Source of the DNA: Bog-473 sp963706555
Lineage (GTDB): Bacteria > Actinomycetota > Acidimicrobiia > Acidimicrobiales > RAAP-2
Direction of reading: 5' to 3'
Length of the DNA stretch: 64,000 bases
Assembly (NCBI GenBank): GCA_963706555.1
Contig: OY970164.1
Span: 3,100,001-3,164,000 of the forward strand
The stretch's first letter is position 1. Every line of letters starts with the position of its first letter. Both the position numbers and the translations under genes were made by a program. The notes under the pieces were generated by a model. The model was not told where the DNA came from, searched no databases, and worked only from the letters and a program-made list of their open reading frames with translations. Shown one piece after another: positions 8,875 through 17,389 of the stretch.

Positions 8875-10410
8875 ATGCCGCTCATCGCCAATGACGTGCT
8901 GGCCTGTGCCGCAGGGACGGCCCCGGCGCGCCTGGCTGTGACATTGGGCGACGAGCGGCTGACGTTCGGCCAGGTGGACGTCCTGGCCAATCAGTTTTCC
9001 AACACGTTGCACGCGCTGGGAGCGCGTCGCGGCGAGCGCGTGGCCTGGTGGTCCGAGACCACCCTCGAGGGCGTCGGGCTCTACTTCGCCCTGAGCCGGC
9101 TCGGGGTGGCTTTCGTGCCCCTGAACCCTGCCTACACCGACGACGAAGCTGCGGTCGTGTTGACCTACATCCGTCCCCAGATGTTGATCGTCGACCCGGT
9201 GCACGCCGAGCGGGCGGAGCAGCTCGTGGCCGGAAGCGAGACCCTGCTGGTCATGGTCGGCAGCCCGGACGGACGTTCCGGCCCGGGCCGGCGCTCCGGC
9301 CCTGGGGGCACCAGTGGCGCGCTGCCGGGCTTCGATCTCAGCGCACAGGCCCAGGCCGCGTCGTCCGCTCCGCCACCGGTGCCGCTCCCCGACGAGGACG
9401 CGATCTGCACCATCTTCCTCACCAGCGGGAGCACCGGCCAGCCCAAAGGCGTCATGGTCTCCCAACGCGCCACATGGCTGCGCACCCACGCCGGCGCGGC
9501 GGCGTACTCGACGACGGGCGGCGCGGGCGAAGTGATCATGTTCCCCCTGTTCCACATGGCCGGTTGGAACTTCGCCATGATGGCCTGGTCGGCCCGTCAC
9601 GCGGCGCATCTCGTCAGCCGCGCCGACGCGGAGCAACTCCTCGGGGCCGTCGGGCGCTGGTCGCCCTCGATCATCTACTGCATTCCCGCCGTCTGGCGCC
9701 GCATCCTCGAGAGCGACCTGGCGGTGGACACCAGCAGTGTCGAGTGGGCGCTGACCGGCACGTCACAGGTCACCCAGGAGTTGCTGGCGGGGATCAAGGA
9801 GCGCTTCCCGGCCGCGCGCACAACGGTCAACTACGGCTCCACCGAGACGGCCCGGGCGGTGGGGCTGCGCGATCCCGACCTGTTCACCCACCCGGGGAGC
9901 GTCGGGCACCCCATCCCCGGGGTGCAGGCCCGGGTGGCCGAGGACGGGGAGCTCCTCCTCACCAGCGACCGGCTCATGACCGGGTACTTCGAGCTCCCGG
10001 TCGAGACGGCTCAGGCTCTCCAGGGCGGCTGGTACCACACCGGGGATCTGGCCGAGCAGGACGACGAGGGCTACCTGTACATCGTCGGCCGAAAGAAGGA
10101 AGTGATCCGCACCGGAGGTGAGACGGTGGCCCCCGTCGAGGTGGAGGCGGCCCTTGCCGGGTATCCGGGCCTCGCCGACGTGGCCATCGTCGGCATCCCC
10201 GATCCCCAGTGGGGCGAAGTGGTATGTGCGGTCGTCGTCCTGCACGAGGGGGCCGAAGTCCCGAGCGTGGACGGTTTGCGCACCCATATCGGCGAGCGTT
10301 TGGCGGCCTACAAACACCCACGTAGGGTGGTCCAGGCCGATGTGCTACCACGCACCTCGGCCACGGGCCAGGTCCAGCGGGCAAAACTGGTGCAACAATT
10401 CGGGTCCTAG
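8875..10410 (+). CDS. ANL-superfamily CoA ligase-like protein with Gln at the A10 lysine position
   Basis: A 511-residue ANL-fold protein. It has the loop FLTSGSTGQPKGVMVS, the A5 motif NYGSTETAR, A7 YHTGDLAEQDDEGY and GRKKEVIRTGGE. The C-terminal motif reads PRTSATGQVQRAKL, so the residue normally occupied by the catalytic lysine of the adenylation step appears to be glutamine. The paralogues at 39.5 and 51.4 kb share this feature and the segment MFPLFHMAGWNF. It directly precedes the gamma subunit of a 2-oxoacid:ferredoxin oxidoreductase, eight bases apart, and probably shares its transcript. It may be a ligase with altered chemistry, or may use another lysine. The start has GGGGGAG upstream. 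Confidence 0.88.
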   Translation: MPLIANDVLACAAGTAPARLAVTLGDERLTFGQVDVLANQFSNTLHALGARRGERVAWWSETTLEGVGLYFALSRLGVAFVPLNPAYTDDEAAVVLTYIRPQMLIVDPVHAERAEQLVAGSETLLVMVGSPDGRSGPGRRSGPGGTSGALPGFDLSAQAQAASSAPPPVPLPDEDAICTIFLTSGSTGQPKGVMVSQRATWLRTHAGAAAYSTTGGAGEVIMFPLFHMAGWNFAMMAWSARHAAHLVSRADAEQLLGAVGRWSPSIIYCIPAVWRRILESDLAVDTSSVEWALTGTSQVTQELLAGIKERFPAARTTVNYGSTETARAVGLRDPDLFTHPGSVGHPIPGVQARVAEDGELLLTSDRLMTGYFELPVETAQALQGGWYHTGDLAEQDDEGYLYIVGRKKEVIRTGGETVAPVEVEAALAGYPGLADVAIVGIPDPQWGEVVCAVVVLHEGAEVPSVDGLRTHIGERLAAYKHPRRVVQADVLPRTSATGQVQRAKLVQQFGS

Positions 10411-10418
10411 GAGGACTG

Positions 10419-11003
10419 GTGGAAAGAGAAGTGCTGTTCACAGGGGTCGGGGGGCAGGGCGTCCAGATCGCCTCGAAGACGCTCGCCACGGCTGCCATCG
10501 CCGAGGGGCGCCAGGTCATGCTGGTCCCCCGGTACGGCGGGGGCATGCGCGGGGGGATGACCAACGCCGAGATCACCGTCGGCGAGGGACCCCTGCGGGC
10601 GCTCCCCGTCGCCACGTCGGCCTGGTCGGCCTATGTGATGGATCCGACGTTCTTTCCGACCATCGCGCCCAACCTGGCTGACGGTGCCATCGTGGTCGTG
10701 AACTCCTCCCTCTTCACCGGGGCCGTCGATGTCACGGGCGCCCATGTGTTCGAGGTGGCGGCGAGCGATGTGGCGGCTGAGCTCGACAGCCCCATGAGTG
10801 CCGGCTTCGTCCTCCTCGGCGCCTTCGTTGCCCTGACGGGCCTGGTCAGCCTCGACGCCGCCATCGTGGCGATGCGCGAGCTCATTCCGGCATACCGCAC
10901 CCAGCATCTCGAAGCCAATGGCCGGGCGTTGCGGGCCGGGGCCGACCTTCTGCCCGCGCTGGGCGCACCGGCCTGGGCCAAGCATGCGGCGGTGGCCTCG
11001 TGA
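10419..11003 (+). CDS. 2-oxoacid:acceptor oxidoreductase, gamma subunit
   Basis: A 194-residue gamma subunit of a pyruvate/2-oxoisovalerate/2-oxoglutarate:ferredoxin oxidoreductase. In these enzymes the gamma subunit helps bind coenzyme A. The N-terminus shows the diagnostic EVLFTGVGGQGVQIASKTLA, followed by VPRYGGGMRGGMTNAEI and NSSLF. The length is right for a stand-alone subunit. It starts with GTG at 10419 behind AGGAGGACTG and ends in a GTGA overlap with the delta subunit, so the four subunits are translationally coupled. It is the only gamma subunit in the window; the second oxidoreductase cluster at 49-51 kb lacks one. Confidence 0.9.
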   Translation: MEREVLFTGVGGQGVQIASKTLATAAIAEGRQVMLVPRYGGGMRGGMTNAEITVGEGPLRALPVATSAWSAYVMDPTFFPTIAPNLADGAIVVVNSSLFTGAVDVTGAHVFEVAASDVAAELDSPMSAGFVLLGAFVALTGLVSLDAAIVAMRELIPAYRTQHLEANGRALRAGADLLPALGAPAWAKHAAVAS

Positions 11004-11320
11004 GTGCCACCCCCGGTACCGGAACGGAGAGGGCGCATGTGACCCGGGGCACCGTCGTGCTCGACGCCGAACGGTGCAAGGGCTGCGGCCTGTGTGTGCC
11101 GGCGTGCCGTCCGGGGGTGCTGTCGCTCGGGAGCACCATGAACCACGCCGGATTCAATCTCCCCGAGCTGCGCGAAGGCTGCACCGGCTGCATGGCCTGC
11201 GCGGAGATCTGCCCCGACTTCGCCCTCGAGGTCTGGAAGTTCGAAGTGCCCATAACCATGGGCGCCACTGCGATGGGCGCCAGTGCGGACAGCACCACAG
11301 ACGCCGACAAGGAGGTCTGA
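11000..11320 (+). CDS. 2-oxoacid:ferredoxin oxidoreductase, delta (2x[4Fe-4S]) subunit
   Basis: A 106-residue ferredoxin-like subunit with two four-cysteine motifs, CKGCGLCVPAC (Cys26, 29, 32, 36) and CTGCMACAEIC (Cys61, 64, 67, 71). They should bind two [4Fe-4S] clusters and carry electrons from the thiamine site to an external ferredoxin. The GTG start overlaps the gamma stop. The C-terminus ends in a low-complexity tail rich in Ala, Ser, Thr and Asp with the repeated phrase 'MGAT/S', unlike the conserved core. The alpha subunit ATG comes one base after its stop codon. Confidence 0.92.
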   Translation: MSATPGTGTERAHVTRGTVVLDAERCKGCGLCVPACRPGVLSLGSTMNHAGFNLPELREGCTGCMACAEICPDFALEVWKFEVPITMGATAMGASADSTTDADKEV

Positions 11321-11321
11321 G

Positions 11322-12407
11322 ATGGCACCCCGTCTCATGCAGGGCAGCGATGCGGTGGCCGACGCCGCAATTCTGGCCGGATGCCGCTTCTTCACCGGCT
11401 ACCCGATGCTCCCGTTCACCGAGCTCTTGGAGAACATGGCGAAGAAGCTCCCCGCCGCAGGCGGGGTGTGTATCAACGCCGAGAGCGAGATCGAGGGCAT
11501 CAACATGGCGCTCGGCGCGGCGGCCACCGGGGCCCGGGCGGCCACGGGGTCGTGCGGGCAGGGGGTCAGCCTCATGCAGGAGGGCATCGCCGAGCTGGCC
11601 CTCAACGAACTGCCGCTGGTGGTCTTCACCATGGCCCGGGGCCAGCAGGACTACTTCCAGTGCACCCGGGGTGGTGGGTGGGGCGACTACCGCACCATCA
11701 CCTTGGCCCCCAAGGACATTCCCGAAGCGGTCGCGCACACCCAGGAGCTCTTCTATCTCGCCGACCTCTACCGCACCCCGGTCATCCTCTACGGCGACTA
11801 CGTCATTGCGCACACCTCGGTCGGCATCGAGGTGGAGCCGCTCGATTTCGGTCCGCTCGAACCCAAGGACTGGGCCCTCGACGGCACCATGAGCGGCACC
11901 GGGCGGGCCCGTCAGATCTGGACCTGGAACCGGGGCAAGCCCAACACCCCTGGTGTCGGCCCTGACCGGGCCTGGAACACCATCGCCGAGAAATACGCGC
12001 ACATCGAGGCCACAGAGCAGCGCTTCGAGACCTACCGGGCCGATGACGCCGAGGTGTTGATCGTCTCGTTCGGCACCACATCGGTCTTCGTCGACCGCGT
12101 CGTCGACGACCTGCGCGAAGAGGGCCTGTCGATCGGGTCCTTCCGCCCTATCACGCTGTGGCCGTTCCCCGCCGTGGGGCTCGAAGAGGTCACCAAGGGC
12201 AAGCGTCACGTCCTGGTCTACGAGCTCAACGCCGGCCAGATGGTCGACGACGTCCGCATGTACGCCCATGAGCGCTCGGTCATCCGCTCGATCGGCGGGG
12301 TGTCCCAGGACGAGTCGGGCATGCGCCAAGGTGACCTGTTGAACGCCGACGAGCTCCGTCAGCGCGTACGCCGGGCCGTGGGCGAACCCGTCGCGGCGGG
12401 CCAATGA
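11322..12407 (+). CDS. 2-oxoacid:ferredoxin oxidoreductase, alpha subunit
   Basis: A 361-residue alpha subunit carrying the pyrimidine-binding domain of the thiamine diphosphate enzyme. It begins GSDAVADAAILAGCRFFTGY, the common 'G..A.A.GA..AG.....YP.TP' pattern, with a conserved glutamate in NAESEIEGINMALGAA. The later part has SFGTTSVFV and the RPITLWPFP block of the second domain. ATG at 11322 is preceded by GGAGG. The complex would oxidatively decarboxylate a 2-oxoacid with CoA to an acyl-CoA, CO2 and reduced ferredoxin. Which oxoacid is used cannot be read off. Its stop codon lies inside the first unit of a 15-base tandem array. Confidence 0.93.
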   Translation: MAPRLMQGSDAVADAAILAGCRFFTGYPMLPFTELLENMAKKLPAAGGVCINAESEIEGINMALGAAATGARAATGSCGQGVSLMQEGIAELALNELPLVVFTMARGQQDYFQCTRGGGWGDYRTITLAPKDIPEAVAHTQELFYLADLYRTPVILYGDYVIAHTSVGIEVEPLDFGPLEPKDWALDGTMSGTGRARQIWTWNRGKPNTPGVGPDRAWNTIAEKYAHIEATEQRFETYRADDAEVLIVSFGTTSVFVDRVVDDLREEGLSIGSFRPITLWPFPAVGLEEVTKGKRHVLVYELNAGQMVDDVRMYAHERSVIRSIGGVSQDESGMRQGDLLNADELRQRVRRAVGEPVAAGQ

Positions 12408-12505
12408 GCGCCAGGCCGATGAACGCCAGGCCAATGAGTGCCAGGCCGATGAGCGCCAGGCCAATGAGTGCCAGGTCGATGAACGCAGGCCCAATGAACG
12501 GCAAT
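12401..12505. repeat. Seven-unit 15-base tandem repeat that includes the alpha-subunit stop
   Basis: Units starting at 12401, 12416, 12431, 12446, 12461, 12476 and 12491 follow the pattern CC(A/G)ATGA(G/A)(C/T)GCCAGG, the last two degenerate. Every unit carries ATGA, and the first holds the TGA of the alpha subunit at 12405-12407. The array fills most of the 124 bases before the beta subunit and gives a ladder of ATGA start/stop motifs between two subunits of one enzyme. Confidence 0.93.
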
Positions 12506-12531
12506 GCAGTGAGAGCAGTGAGAGGAGTCGT

Positions 12532-13311
12532 ATGACCACCGTCGACATCACGACCGCACCCGAGCGTGCCGCCCACCGGGTGGCCGAATTCAAGCCGAAC
12601 CTCCTGCAGTCCTCCGAGCACGATCTGTGCCCGGGGTGCGGGCATCCGGTCGCGTGGCGCCTGGTGCTCGACGCACTTGTCGAGCTCGAGCTCGAGCGCC
12701 GCACCATCCTCATCGCCGGGCACGGGTGCTACACCCAGATGATGCGCATCAGCGACATCGATTCCCTGCAATGTCTGCACGGCCGCGCCCCGGCAGTCGC
12801 GACCGGCGTCAAGCGTATGAAGCCCGACGCCGCCGTCGTCACGCTCCAAGGCGACGGCGACATGGTGAGCGAAGGCCTGCACGAGGTGCTGCACGCAGCG
12901 GCCCGGGGCGAGAAAGTGACCGCGTTGCTCTTCAACAACGGCGTCTTCGGGGACACGGGTGGCCACATGACGGCCACCACCGTGATCGGGCAACGCACCA
13001 AGACCAGCCTCGAGGGACGCGAGGCACAAGAGCACGGGTACCCGATCGACATTGCTCGCGTCCTGACCCAGATCGAGGGCACTGCCTACGTCGCCCGCGG
13101 CGCGGTGAACACGCCGGGCATGATCGCCCGCACGAAGCGGATGATCCGGCGTGCCCTCGAATTGCAGATGGCCGGGGCCGGGTTCACCTTCGTGGAAGTG
13201 CTCACCATGTGCCCGACCGGGTGGTTCGTCCCCACGCTGGACGGACCCGAGTACCTCGAGGACTCCATGATGGAGACCTTCGGGATCGGCGAGCTCAAGG
13301 CCCCCGACTGA
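12532..13311 (+). CDS. 2-oxoacid:ferredoxin oxidoreductase, beta (thiamine-binding) subunit
   Basis: A 259-residue beta subunit with the thiamine diphosphate-binding motif GDGDMVSEGLHEVLHAAARG ending at LLFNNGVFGDTGG. The front part has CPGCGHPVAWR and HGCYTQMM, the cysteine-bearing segments common to the family, and HGRAPAVATGVKR. The start ATG at 12532 has GAGAGGAGTCGT before it. It closes the gene order ligase-gamma-delta-alpha-beta. The separation from alpha by a 124-base repeat array is odd, as the other junctions overlap or nearly overlap. The equivalent beta gene at 50.4 kb overlaps its alpha gene by four bases. Confidence 0.94.
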   Translation: MTTVDITTAPERAAHRVAEFKPNLLQSSEHDLCPGCGHPVAWRLVLDALVELELERRTILIAGHGCYTQMMRISDIDSLQCLHGRAPAVATGVKRMKPDAAVVTLQGDGDMVSEGLHEVLHAAARGEKVTALLFNNGVFGDTGGHMTATTVIGQRTKTSLEGREAQEHGYPIDIARVLTQIEGTAYVARGAVNTPGMIARTKRMIRRALELQMAGAGFTFVEVLTMCPTGWFVPTLDGPEYLEDSMMETFGIGELKAPD

Positions 13312-13328
13312 CGAAGGCGGCCGACTGA
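13304..13328. repeat. Direct repeat of the beta-subunit stop region
   Basis: CCGACTGA occurs at 13304-13311, where TGA is the stop codon of the beta subunit, and again at 13321-13328, 17 bases later, with loosely similar flanks. It looks like a two-copy, partly decayed version of the stop-containing duplications seen elsewhere. Confidence 0.5.
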
Positions 13329-13385
13329 TCGCAGCGCCCCGACGAGCCGGGCCCGAGGGTCAGAGCGTCCACCGGGGCGTGTGGG

Positions 13386-14264
13386 CTACGCGGGCCGGGG
13401 TGTGAAAGGTACCGACCAGGCGTCCCCACTGCCTGCTTGCGACCAGAGCGCGCCCATGCGGTCGCTCGCCCGTTGTGCCGCAGAGGTCGGAGAGAGCGCA
13501 TGGAGCTCGTCAGAGAGAACCTCGGGTCCGCACAGGGTGAGTCCACCTGAGTCGGAGAGACATCGTATGGCTCTGGTGAGATCAAAGACCCCGTCCCCCG
13601 GGAGGAGGCGGTGGTGCATCATCTCCTCGGACCAATGGCCGACTCGCTCCGCCGACCCATCGCTTATTTGACACGAGAAGATGCGCTCACCGGGAATCGC
13701 CTCGAGCGTCTGAAAGTCTGGGTTGCCTCGGAAGAAGTGCCAGCTGTCAAAGAGCACACCTCCGTTTTCGCAACCGGCCAGGCGCACGATCTCCCAGGCG
13801 CTCGCGATATCCGGCAACAGTGAATGTGGTTCGAATTCCAAATGGACCTTGCAGCCGATGTCGGATGCCTGATGGCAGAGGTGAGCGAAACGCTCTGCAA
13901 TGAGCTCCGTCGTGAGGTGGTCGCCCCGTCTCCTCATAGCAATGGCGTTGATGAACGGGACATCCATTTCCGAGGCCATGCGGAGACAGTCCTCAACACT
14001 TGTGAGTGGGCTCCCGCCAAATGCATCCGAGGGTCGGAGCCAACTGAAGACGGCATCGAGAACGAGCATCGGGACTCCCTCGCCCCTGGCTCGACTCGCG
14101 GCGTCGGGTAGCTTGACCCCCTTTTCACGGAGCACCACCGCTTCCCTCGGTGACGTCGATATGGCCTCGAAGCCGGCGCGCAAGGCTGCTTCGACTCGTT
14201 CCTCGAGTGTGCGGTCGAGGCCGACCGTCCCCGTCCATAGAATCCGAGTGAGCCCGTCCTTCAT
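13386..14264 (-). CDS. Xylose isomerase-like TIM-barrel protein
   Basis: About 292 residues with the features of the sugar phosphate isomerase/epimerase (AP endonuclease 2-like) TIM barrels. It begins TRILWTGTVGLDRTLEERVE and has EFEPHSLLPDIASAWEI, then FDSWHFFRG with the metal-type acid and histidine pattern, FSCQISDG, and HHRLLPGDGVFDL, in which H..LPG.G..D is the common family signature. It probably binds a divalent metal and acts on a small polar substrate or lyase-type reaction; the reaction is unknown. The ATG beginning MKDGLTRI is chosen. A GTG at 14318, overlapping the upstream amidohydrolase stop, is the alternative. It is the last gene of a long leftward operon. Confidence 0.75.
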   Translation of the reverse strand: MKDGLTRILWTGTVGLDRTLEERVEAALRAGFEAISTSPREAVVLREKGVKLPDAASRARGEGVPMLVLDAVFSWLRPSDAFGGSPLTSVEDCLRMASEMDVPFINAIAMRRRGDHLTTELIAERFAHLCHQASDIGCKVHLEFEPHSLLPDIASAWEIVRLAGCENGGVLFDSWHFFRGNPDFQTLEAIPGERIFSCQISDGSAERVGHWSEEMMHHRLLPGDGVFDLTRAIRCLSDSGGLTLCGPEVLSDELHALSPTSAAQRASDRMGALWSQAGSGDAWSVPFTPRPA

Positions 14265-14305
14265 TGGGCTGACCGCTCTCGAACGTGCGTCATCGTGCGG
14301 AGGTT

Positions 14306-15580
14306 TTACCGCGGCCACATGGCGGCGAGTTCCGACGATTTCGTGGCGAGGACGCCCTGACGCCTTCCCGACGACCGGCTGCTCACATCATGGCCAGGAT
14401 TCTTCGCCCGTAGCGCACCCACGGTGCATTGACCCCGCTCAAAATGGGCGAAAGGGTTGTAGGAGAAGTGGGCCATGGCGTTTTCATGCGTGATCTTGTC
14501 GATCTCTTGGTCGGTGAGCCCCTCCATGTAGCTCCCTGCGATCTCAGGTGAGCGGGGCCACGTCGTATCGGAATGGGGGTAGTCACACTCCCAGGTCACG
14601 TTGTCCAAGTTGAGCAACTGGCGCATGGCCAACCCGGCCGGATCGTCGATGAAGCAGGTGATTACGCGTTCGTTGAACACCTCCGACGGCAGTTTGTCGC
14701 CGAAGTCCTGGCCTGTCCACTCCCTTTGGTGGTCGTAGACGTAGTCGATGCGATCCAAGAAGTACGGGATCCAGCCGATCCCGCCTTCGGAGAGCGCGAC
14801 CTTGAGTTCGGGGAACTTGCGAAACATCGGCGACCAGATGAGATCTGCTGCGCACTGGAAAAGAGTGATCGGTTGACAGGTGATGAGGACGTCCATCGGT
14901 GCGTCGTGGGAGGTGACGACAAGCTGGGACGACGATCCAATGTGCATGCAGATGATCACGTGCTCGTCGCTCGCAGCCTTCCAGACGGGATCCCAATAGT
15001 CGTCATGCAGGCTCGGAAAGCCGAGGGCGGCGGGGTTCTCGGAGAAGGTGACGGCATGGACGCCCTTCTTGGACACCCGGCGAATTTCGGCGGCGGTGTC
15101 CTCGGCCGACCACATCATGGGCAAGACGAGCGGGATAAAACGCCCGGGGAAAGCGCCGCACCATTGGTCGATGTGCCAGTCGTTGTACGCCATGGTCATG
15201 GCCTGGGCCACGTCCTTGTCCTCTGTCCGGGCGAACAGCTGGCCGCAGAACTGTGGCATTGACGGGAAGCACATCGAGCCGAGCATGCCGTTCGCGTCCA
15301 TGTCCTTGATGCGCTCGGTCACGTCGAAGCAGCCATCGCGCATCTCGTCGAAGGAGGCTGGCTCAAGTCCCCACTCGGCCCGCGGACGGCCAGCCACGGC
15401 ATTGAGCCCGACGCTGCGGTACGCATCGCCGTTGTACCTCCACGTGTAGACGCCCCCGTCGTCCACCTCGATCTTGGGCGCCAGCTCGGCGTAACGGGCC
15501 GGCAGAACGTCATCGAAAAGATGTGGTGGCTCCACCACGTGGTCGTCGACGCTCACCATGATCATGTCGTCAATGTGCAT
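14306..15580 (-). CDS. Amidohydrolase-family metal-dependent hydrolase ('VDDH' type)
   Basis: A 424-residue TIM-barrel hydrolase of the amidohydrolase-2 family. It opens with SVDDHVVEPPHLFDDVLPAR, a phrase shared with the proteins at 22.5 and 59.7 kb, and continues with FPSMPQFCGQLF, NDWHIDQW, ICMHIGSSSQ, EGGIGWIPYFLDRIDYVYDH and ECDYPHSDTTWP, which carry probable metal and catalytic residues. GGGAGG lies upstream of the ATG at 15580. Members of this family include decarboxylases and C-C or amide hydrolases; the substrate here is unknown. It is flanked in the operon by a CoA ligase and a TIM-barrel protein. The ending GHDVSSRSSGRRQ helps interpret the disrupted end of the paralogue at 23.6 kb. 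Confidence 0.85.
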   Translation of the reverse strand: MHIDDMIMVSVDDHVVEPPHLFDDVLPARYAELAPKIEVDDGGVYTWRYNGDAYRSVGLNAVAGRPRAEWGLEPASFDEMRDGCFDVTERIKDMDANGMLGSMCFPSMPQFCGQLFARTEDKDVAQAMTMAYNDWHIDQWCGAFPGRFIPLVLPMMWSAEDTAAEIRRVSKKGVHAVTFSENPAALGFPSLHDDYWDPVWKAASDEHVIICMHIGSSSQLVVTSHDAPMDVLITCQPITLFQCAADLIWSPMFRKFPELKVALSEGGIGWIPYFLDRIDYVYDHQREWTGQDFGDKLPSEVFNERVITCFIDDPAGLAMRQLLNLDNVTWECDYPHSDTTWPRSPEIAGSYMEGLTDQEIDKITHENAMAHFSYNPFAHFERGQCTVGALRAKNPGHDVSSRSSGRRQGVLATKSSELAAMWPR

Positions 15581-15591
15581 CTGCCCTCCCA

Positions 15592-15632
15592 ATCGAATCT
15601 CGAAGTCTGGCCGATCGAATGTCGATGTCTGG
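15592..15632. repeat. Imperfect direct repeat upstream of the amidohydrolase
   Basis: TCGAATCTCGAAGTCTGG is followed 22 bases later by TCGAATGTCGATGTCTGG, 16 of 18 matching. The pair lies just upstream of the amidohydrolase start at 15580, within the 170-base gap after the CoA ligase. It could be an operator pair or another duplication remnant. Confidence 0.5.
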
Positions 15633-15750
15633 GCGTAGCTCGATGCCGACAACGCGCTCCGTCACCCGACCCAGCCCGGCAAGGGACCGTAGTCGGCGAC
15701 GAGTTGTCGCGCCGAAGGGAAGCCGGCAGTGGACAAACGCTGTCGACTGA

Positions 15751-17274
15751 TTACTGCGTCCCGGCGACGAGGGCTGCCACCGCCTTGCGGTCGGGTTTGC
15801 CCAGGCTGAGCAACGGGAGCGCGTCGACCGTCACGACCCGCTCGGGGGTCTTGAAACGGGCGATGCCGCGGGACGAGAACCAGTCCTGACATGCCTGGAC
15901 GTCGAAGGGTGCGCGGACGATGACGCAGGCCGCCACCCGTTGACCGAGACGCTCGTCGGGGTAGCCGACGACCACCGCCTGTATGACGTCCGGGTGGGCC
16001 TCCACCTCGCGCTCGACCTCTGCGGGCACAATGTTCTCGCCACCGCGGATAATCAGCTCCCGCAGCCGGCCGATGATGTTCAGCCAACCTTCGTCGTCGA
16101 GCGTGGCCAGATCGCCGCTGCGGTACCAGCCCCTGGACATGGCAGCCGCCGTCTGTGCGGGATCGGCATACCCACAGAACATCTCCGGCCCGCGCAGTAC
16201 GAGTTCGCCCGGTTCCCCGGCCGCCAGCTGGCGGCCGGTCTCGGGGTCGACGATGTGCAACTCGACGGACCCCACACCGCGCCCGTCGGTCTCCCGGGCC
16301 CGCTCAGGCGGATCGTCCCAGGTCGACGTGGTGACGTTCGGGGCCTCGGTGGACCCGTAGGTCCGTTTGACCGACGCCCCGAATGCTGCGGCGGTCGCCG
16401 CCACGAACTCCGGGCTCACGGTCATCGCACCGCACGAGAGGAGCCGCATGCTCTCGGTGGCCCGGCTCGAGAAATTGGCGGCACCGGCCATGGAAGAGAA
16501 GAACGTCGGTGGTCCGGCCATGAACGTGACGTTGTCGCGCTGCACGAGGTCGACGGCCCTCTCGGGATCCCATCGTTCCATCAGGACCACCCGCATACCG
16601 GCGACGGCCGGGATCAAAAGTCCGCTCAAGAGGCCCGAGATGTGCGACAGGGGGGCGGGGGTCAGCACGACGTCCGCCGCAGTCAGCCCGTGGGCCGCCA
16701 CTAGCGTGATCGCCTTGTAGGACAGGCCCCGGTGGGAGTGGAGCACCACCTTGGGCTCTCCGGTCGAGCCGGAGGTGAACAGGGCCACCGCCAGATCGGA
16801 TCCTCTGGCCGAGGACGAGGTGACGGGGGGAGCGGTGCCCAGGGCATCCCATGCCGGCTCCCCGCCTTGGGCCAAGTGGACGCCGGGCAGCTCTGCGGCC
16901 GGGAGCCCGTCACGGGAGAACACGACGTGCGGCTCGACGGCGCCCAGCATGCGGCCGACCTCGGCGGCGCCAACCAGATGATGCACCGGAAGGGCGACCG
17001 CCCCCAGGCGCCAGCAGGCCCGAAAGAGGATGTGCGCCTCTAGGCAATTCGGCAGCTGCCATGCCACAGTGTCGCCCCGGGTGACCCCCGCTGCCCGCAG
17101 CCCTCCGGCGACACCCGCCACGAGCTGCGCCGCCGTCACACGGTCGGCGCTATGGCGCGAGTCGACCACGGCGGCCGCCCCAGTCACCGCGTCGAGGGTG
17201 GGCACATCCCAAGCCCCGCCGGGTTGGCGGTACGTGGGGCTGCCGGTCTGGCGGTGGGTGGGCCGCAGTCGCAC
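15751..17274 (-). CDS. AMP-forming acyl-CoA synthetase (lysine-containing type)
   Basis: An ANL ligase of about 507 residues that would make acyl-CoA from a carboxylic acid. Motifs seen are FTSGSTGEPKVVLHSHRG, TYGSTEAPN, RSGDLATLDDEGW and GRLRELIIRGGENIVPAEVE. The C-terminus LPLLSLGKPDRKAV keeps the catalytic lysine. The start is uncertain: a GTG at 17274 lacks a clear ribosome site, and a GTG at 17205 (VPTLDAVTG) follows a purine-rich GGGGCTTGGGAT. Upstream lies a hexamer repeat array and then the thiolase-like gene of the same operon. A 170-base gap with a direct repeat separates it from the amidohydrolase downstream. Confidence 0.88.
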   Translation of the reverse strand: MRLRPTHRQTGSPTYRQPGGAWDVPTLDAVTGAAAVVDSRHSADRVTAAQLVAGVAGGLRAAGVTRGDTVAWQLPNCLEAHILFRACWRLGAVALPVHHLVGAAEVGRMLGAVEPHVVFSRDGLPAAELPGVHLAQGGEPAWDALGTAPPVTSSSARGSDLAVALFTSGSTGEPKVVLHSHRGLSYKAITLVAAHGLTAADVVLTPAPLSHISGLLSGLLIPAVAGMRVVLMERWDPERAVDLVQRDNVTFMAGPPTFFSSMAGAANFSSRATESMRLLSCGAMTVSPEFVAATAAAFGASVKRTYGSTEAPNVTTSTWDDPPERARETDGRGVGSVELHIVDPETGRQLAAGEPGELVLRGPEMFCGYADPAQTAAAMSRGWYRSGDLATLDDEGWLNIIGRLRELIIRGGENIVPAEVEREVEAHPDVIQAVVVGYPDERLGQRVAACVIVRAPFDVQACQDWFSSRGIARFKTPERVVTVDALPLLSLGKPDRKAVAALVAGTQ

Positions 17275-17304
17275 CAGCCGGGTCAGACGGGGACTGGCGC
17301 GCGC

Positions 17305-17382
17305 ACTGCCGCTGTCACTGCCGCTGTCGCTGTCACTGCCGCTGCCGCTGTCACTGCTGCTGCCGCTGCCGCTGCTGCTGCC
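17305..17382. repeat. Hexanucleotide tandem array, about 13 units
   Basis: Units ACTGCC, GCTGTC, GCTGCC, ACTGCT and GCTGCT follow one another for 78 bases between the stop of the thiolase-like gene (17390) and the start of the CoA ligase (17274). On the minus strand an ATG that overlaps the thiolase TGA opens a 35-codon frame through the array, giving an Ala/Val/Thr-rich peptide that ends at 17283. Whether this is translated is unknown; low-complexity coding noise is the simplest view. Confidence 0.85.
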
Positions 17383-17389
17383 GGGCGCA

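Noticed and set aside
3421..12505. CRISPR-like arrays
   Set aside because: Units are 14-19 bases and directly adjacent, with no unique spacers and no cas genes.
14573..15262. A long plus-strand frame opposite the amidohydrolase
   Set aside because: It is the complement of clear amidohydrolase motifs and its translation has no recognisable fold.
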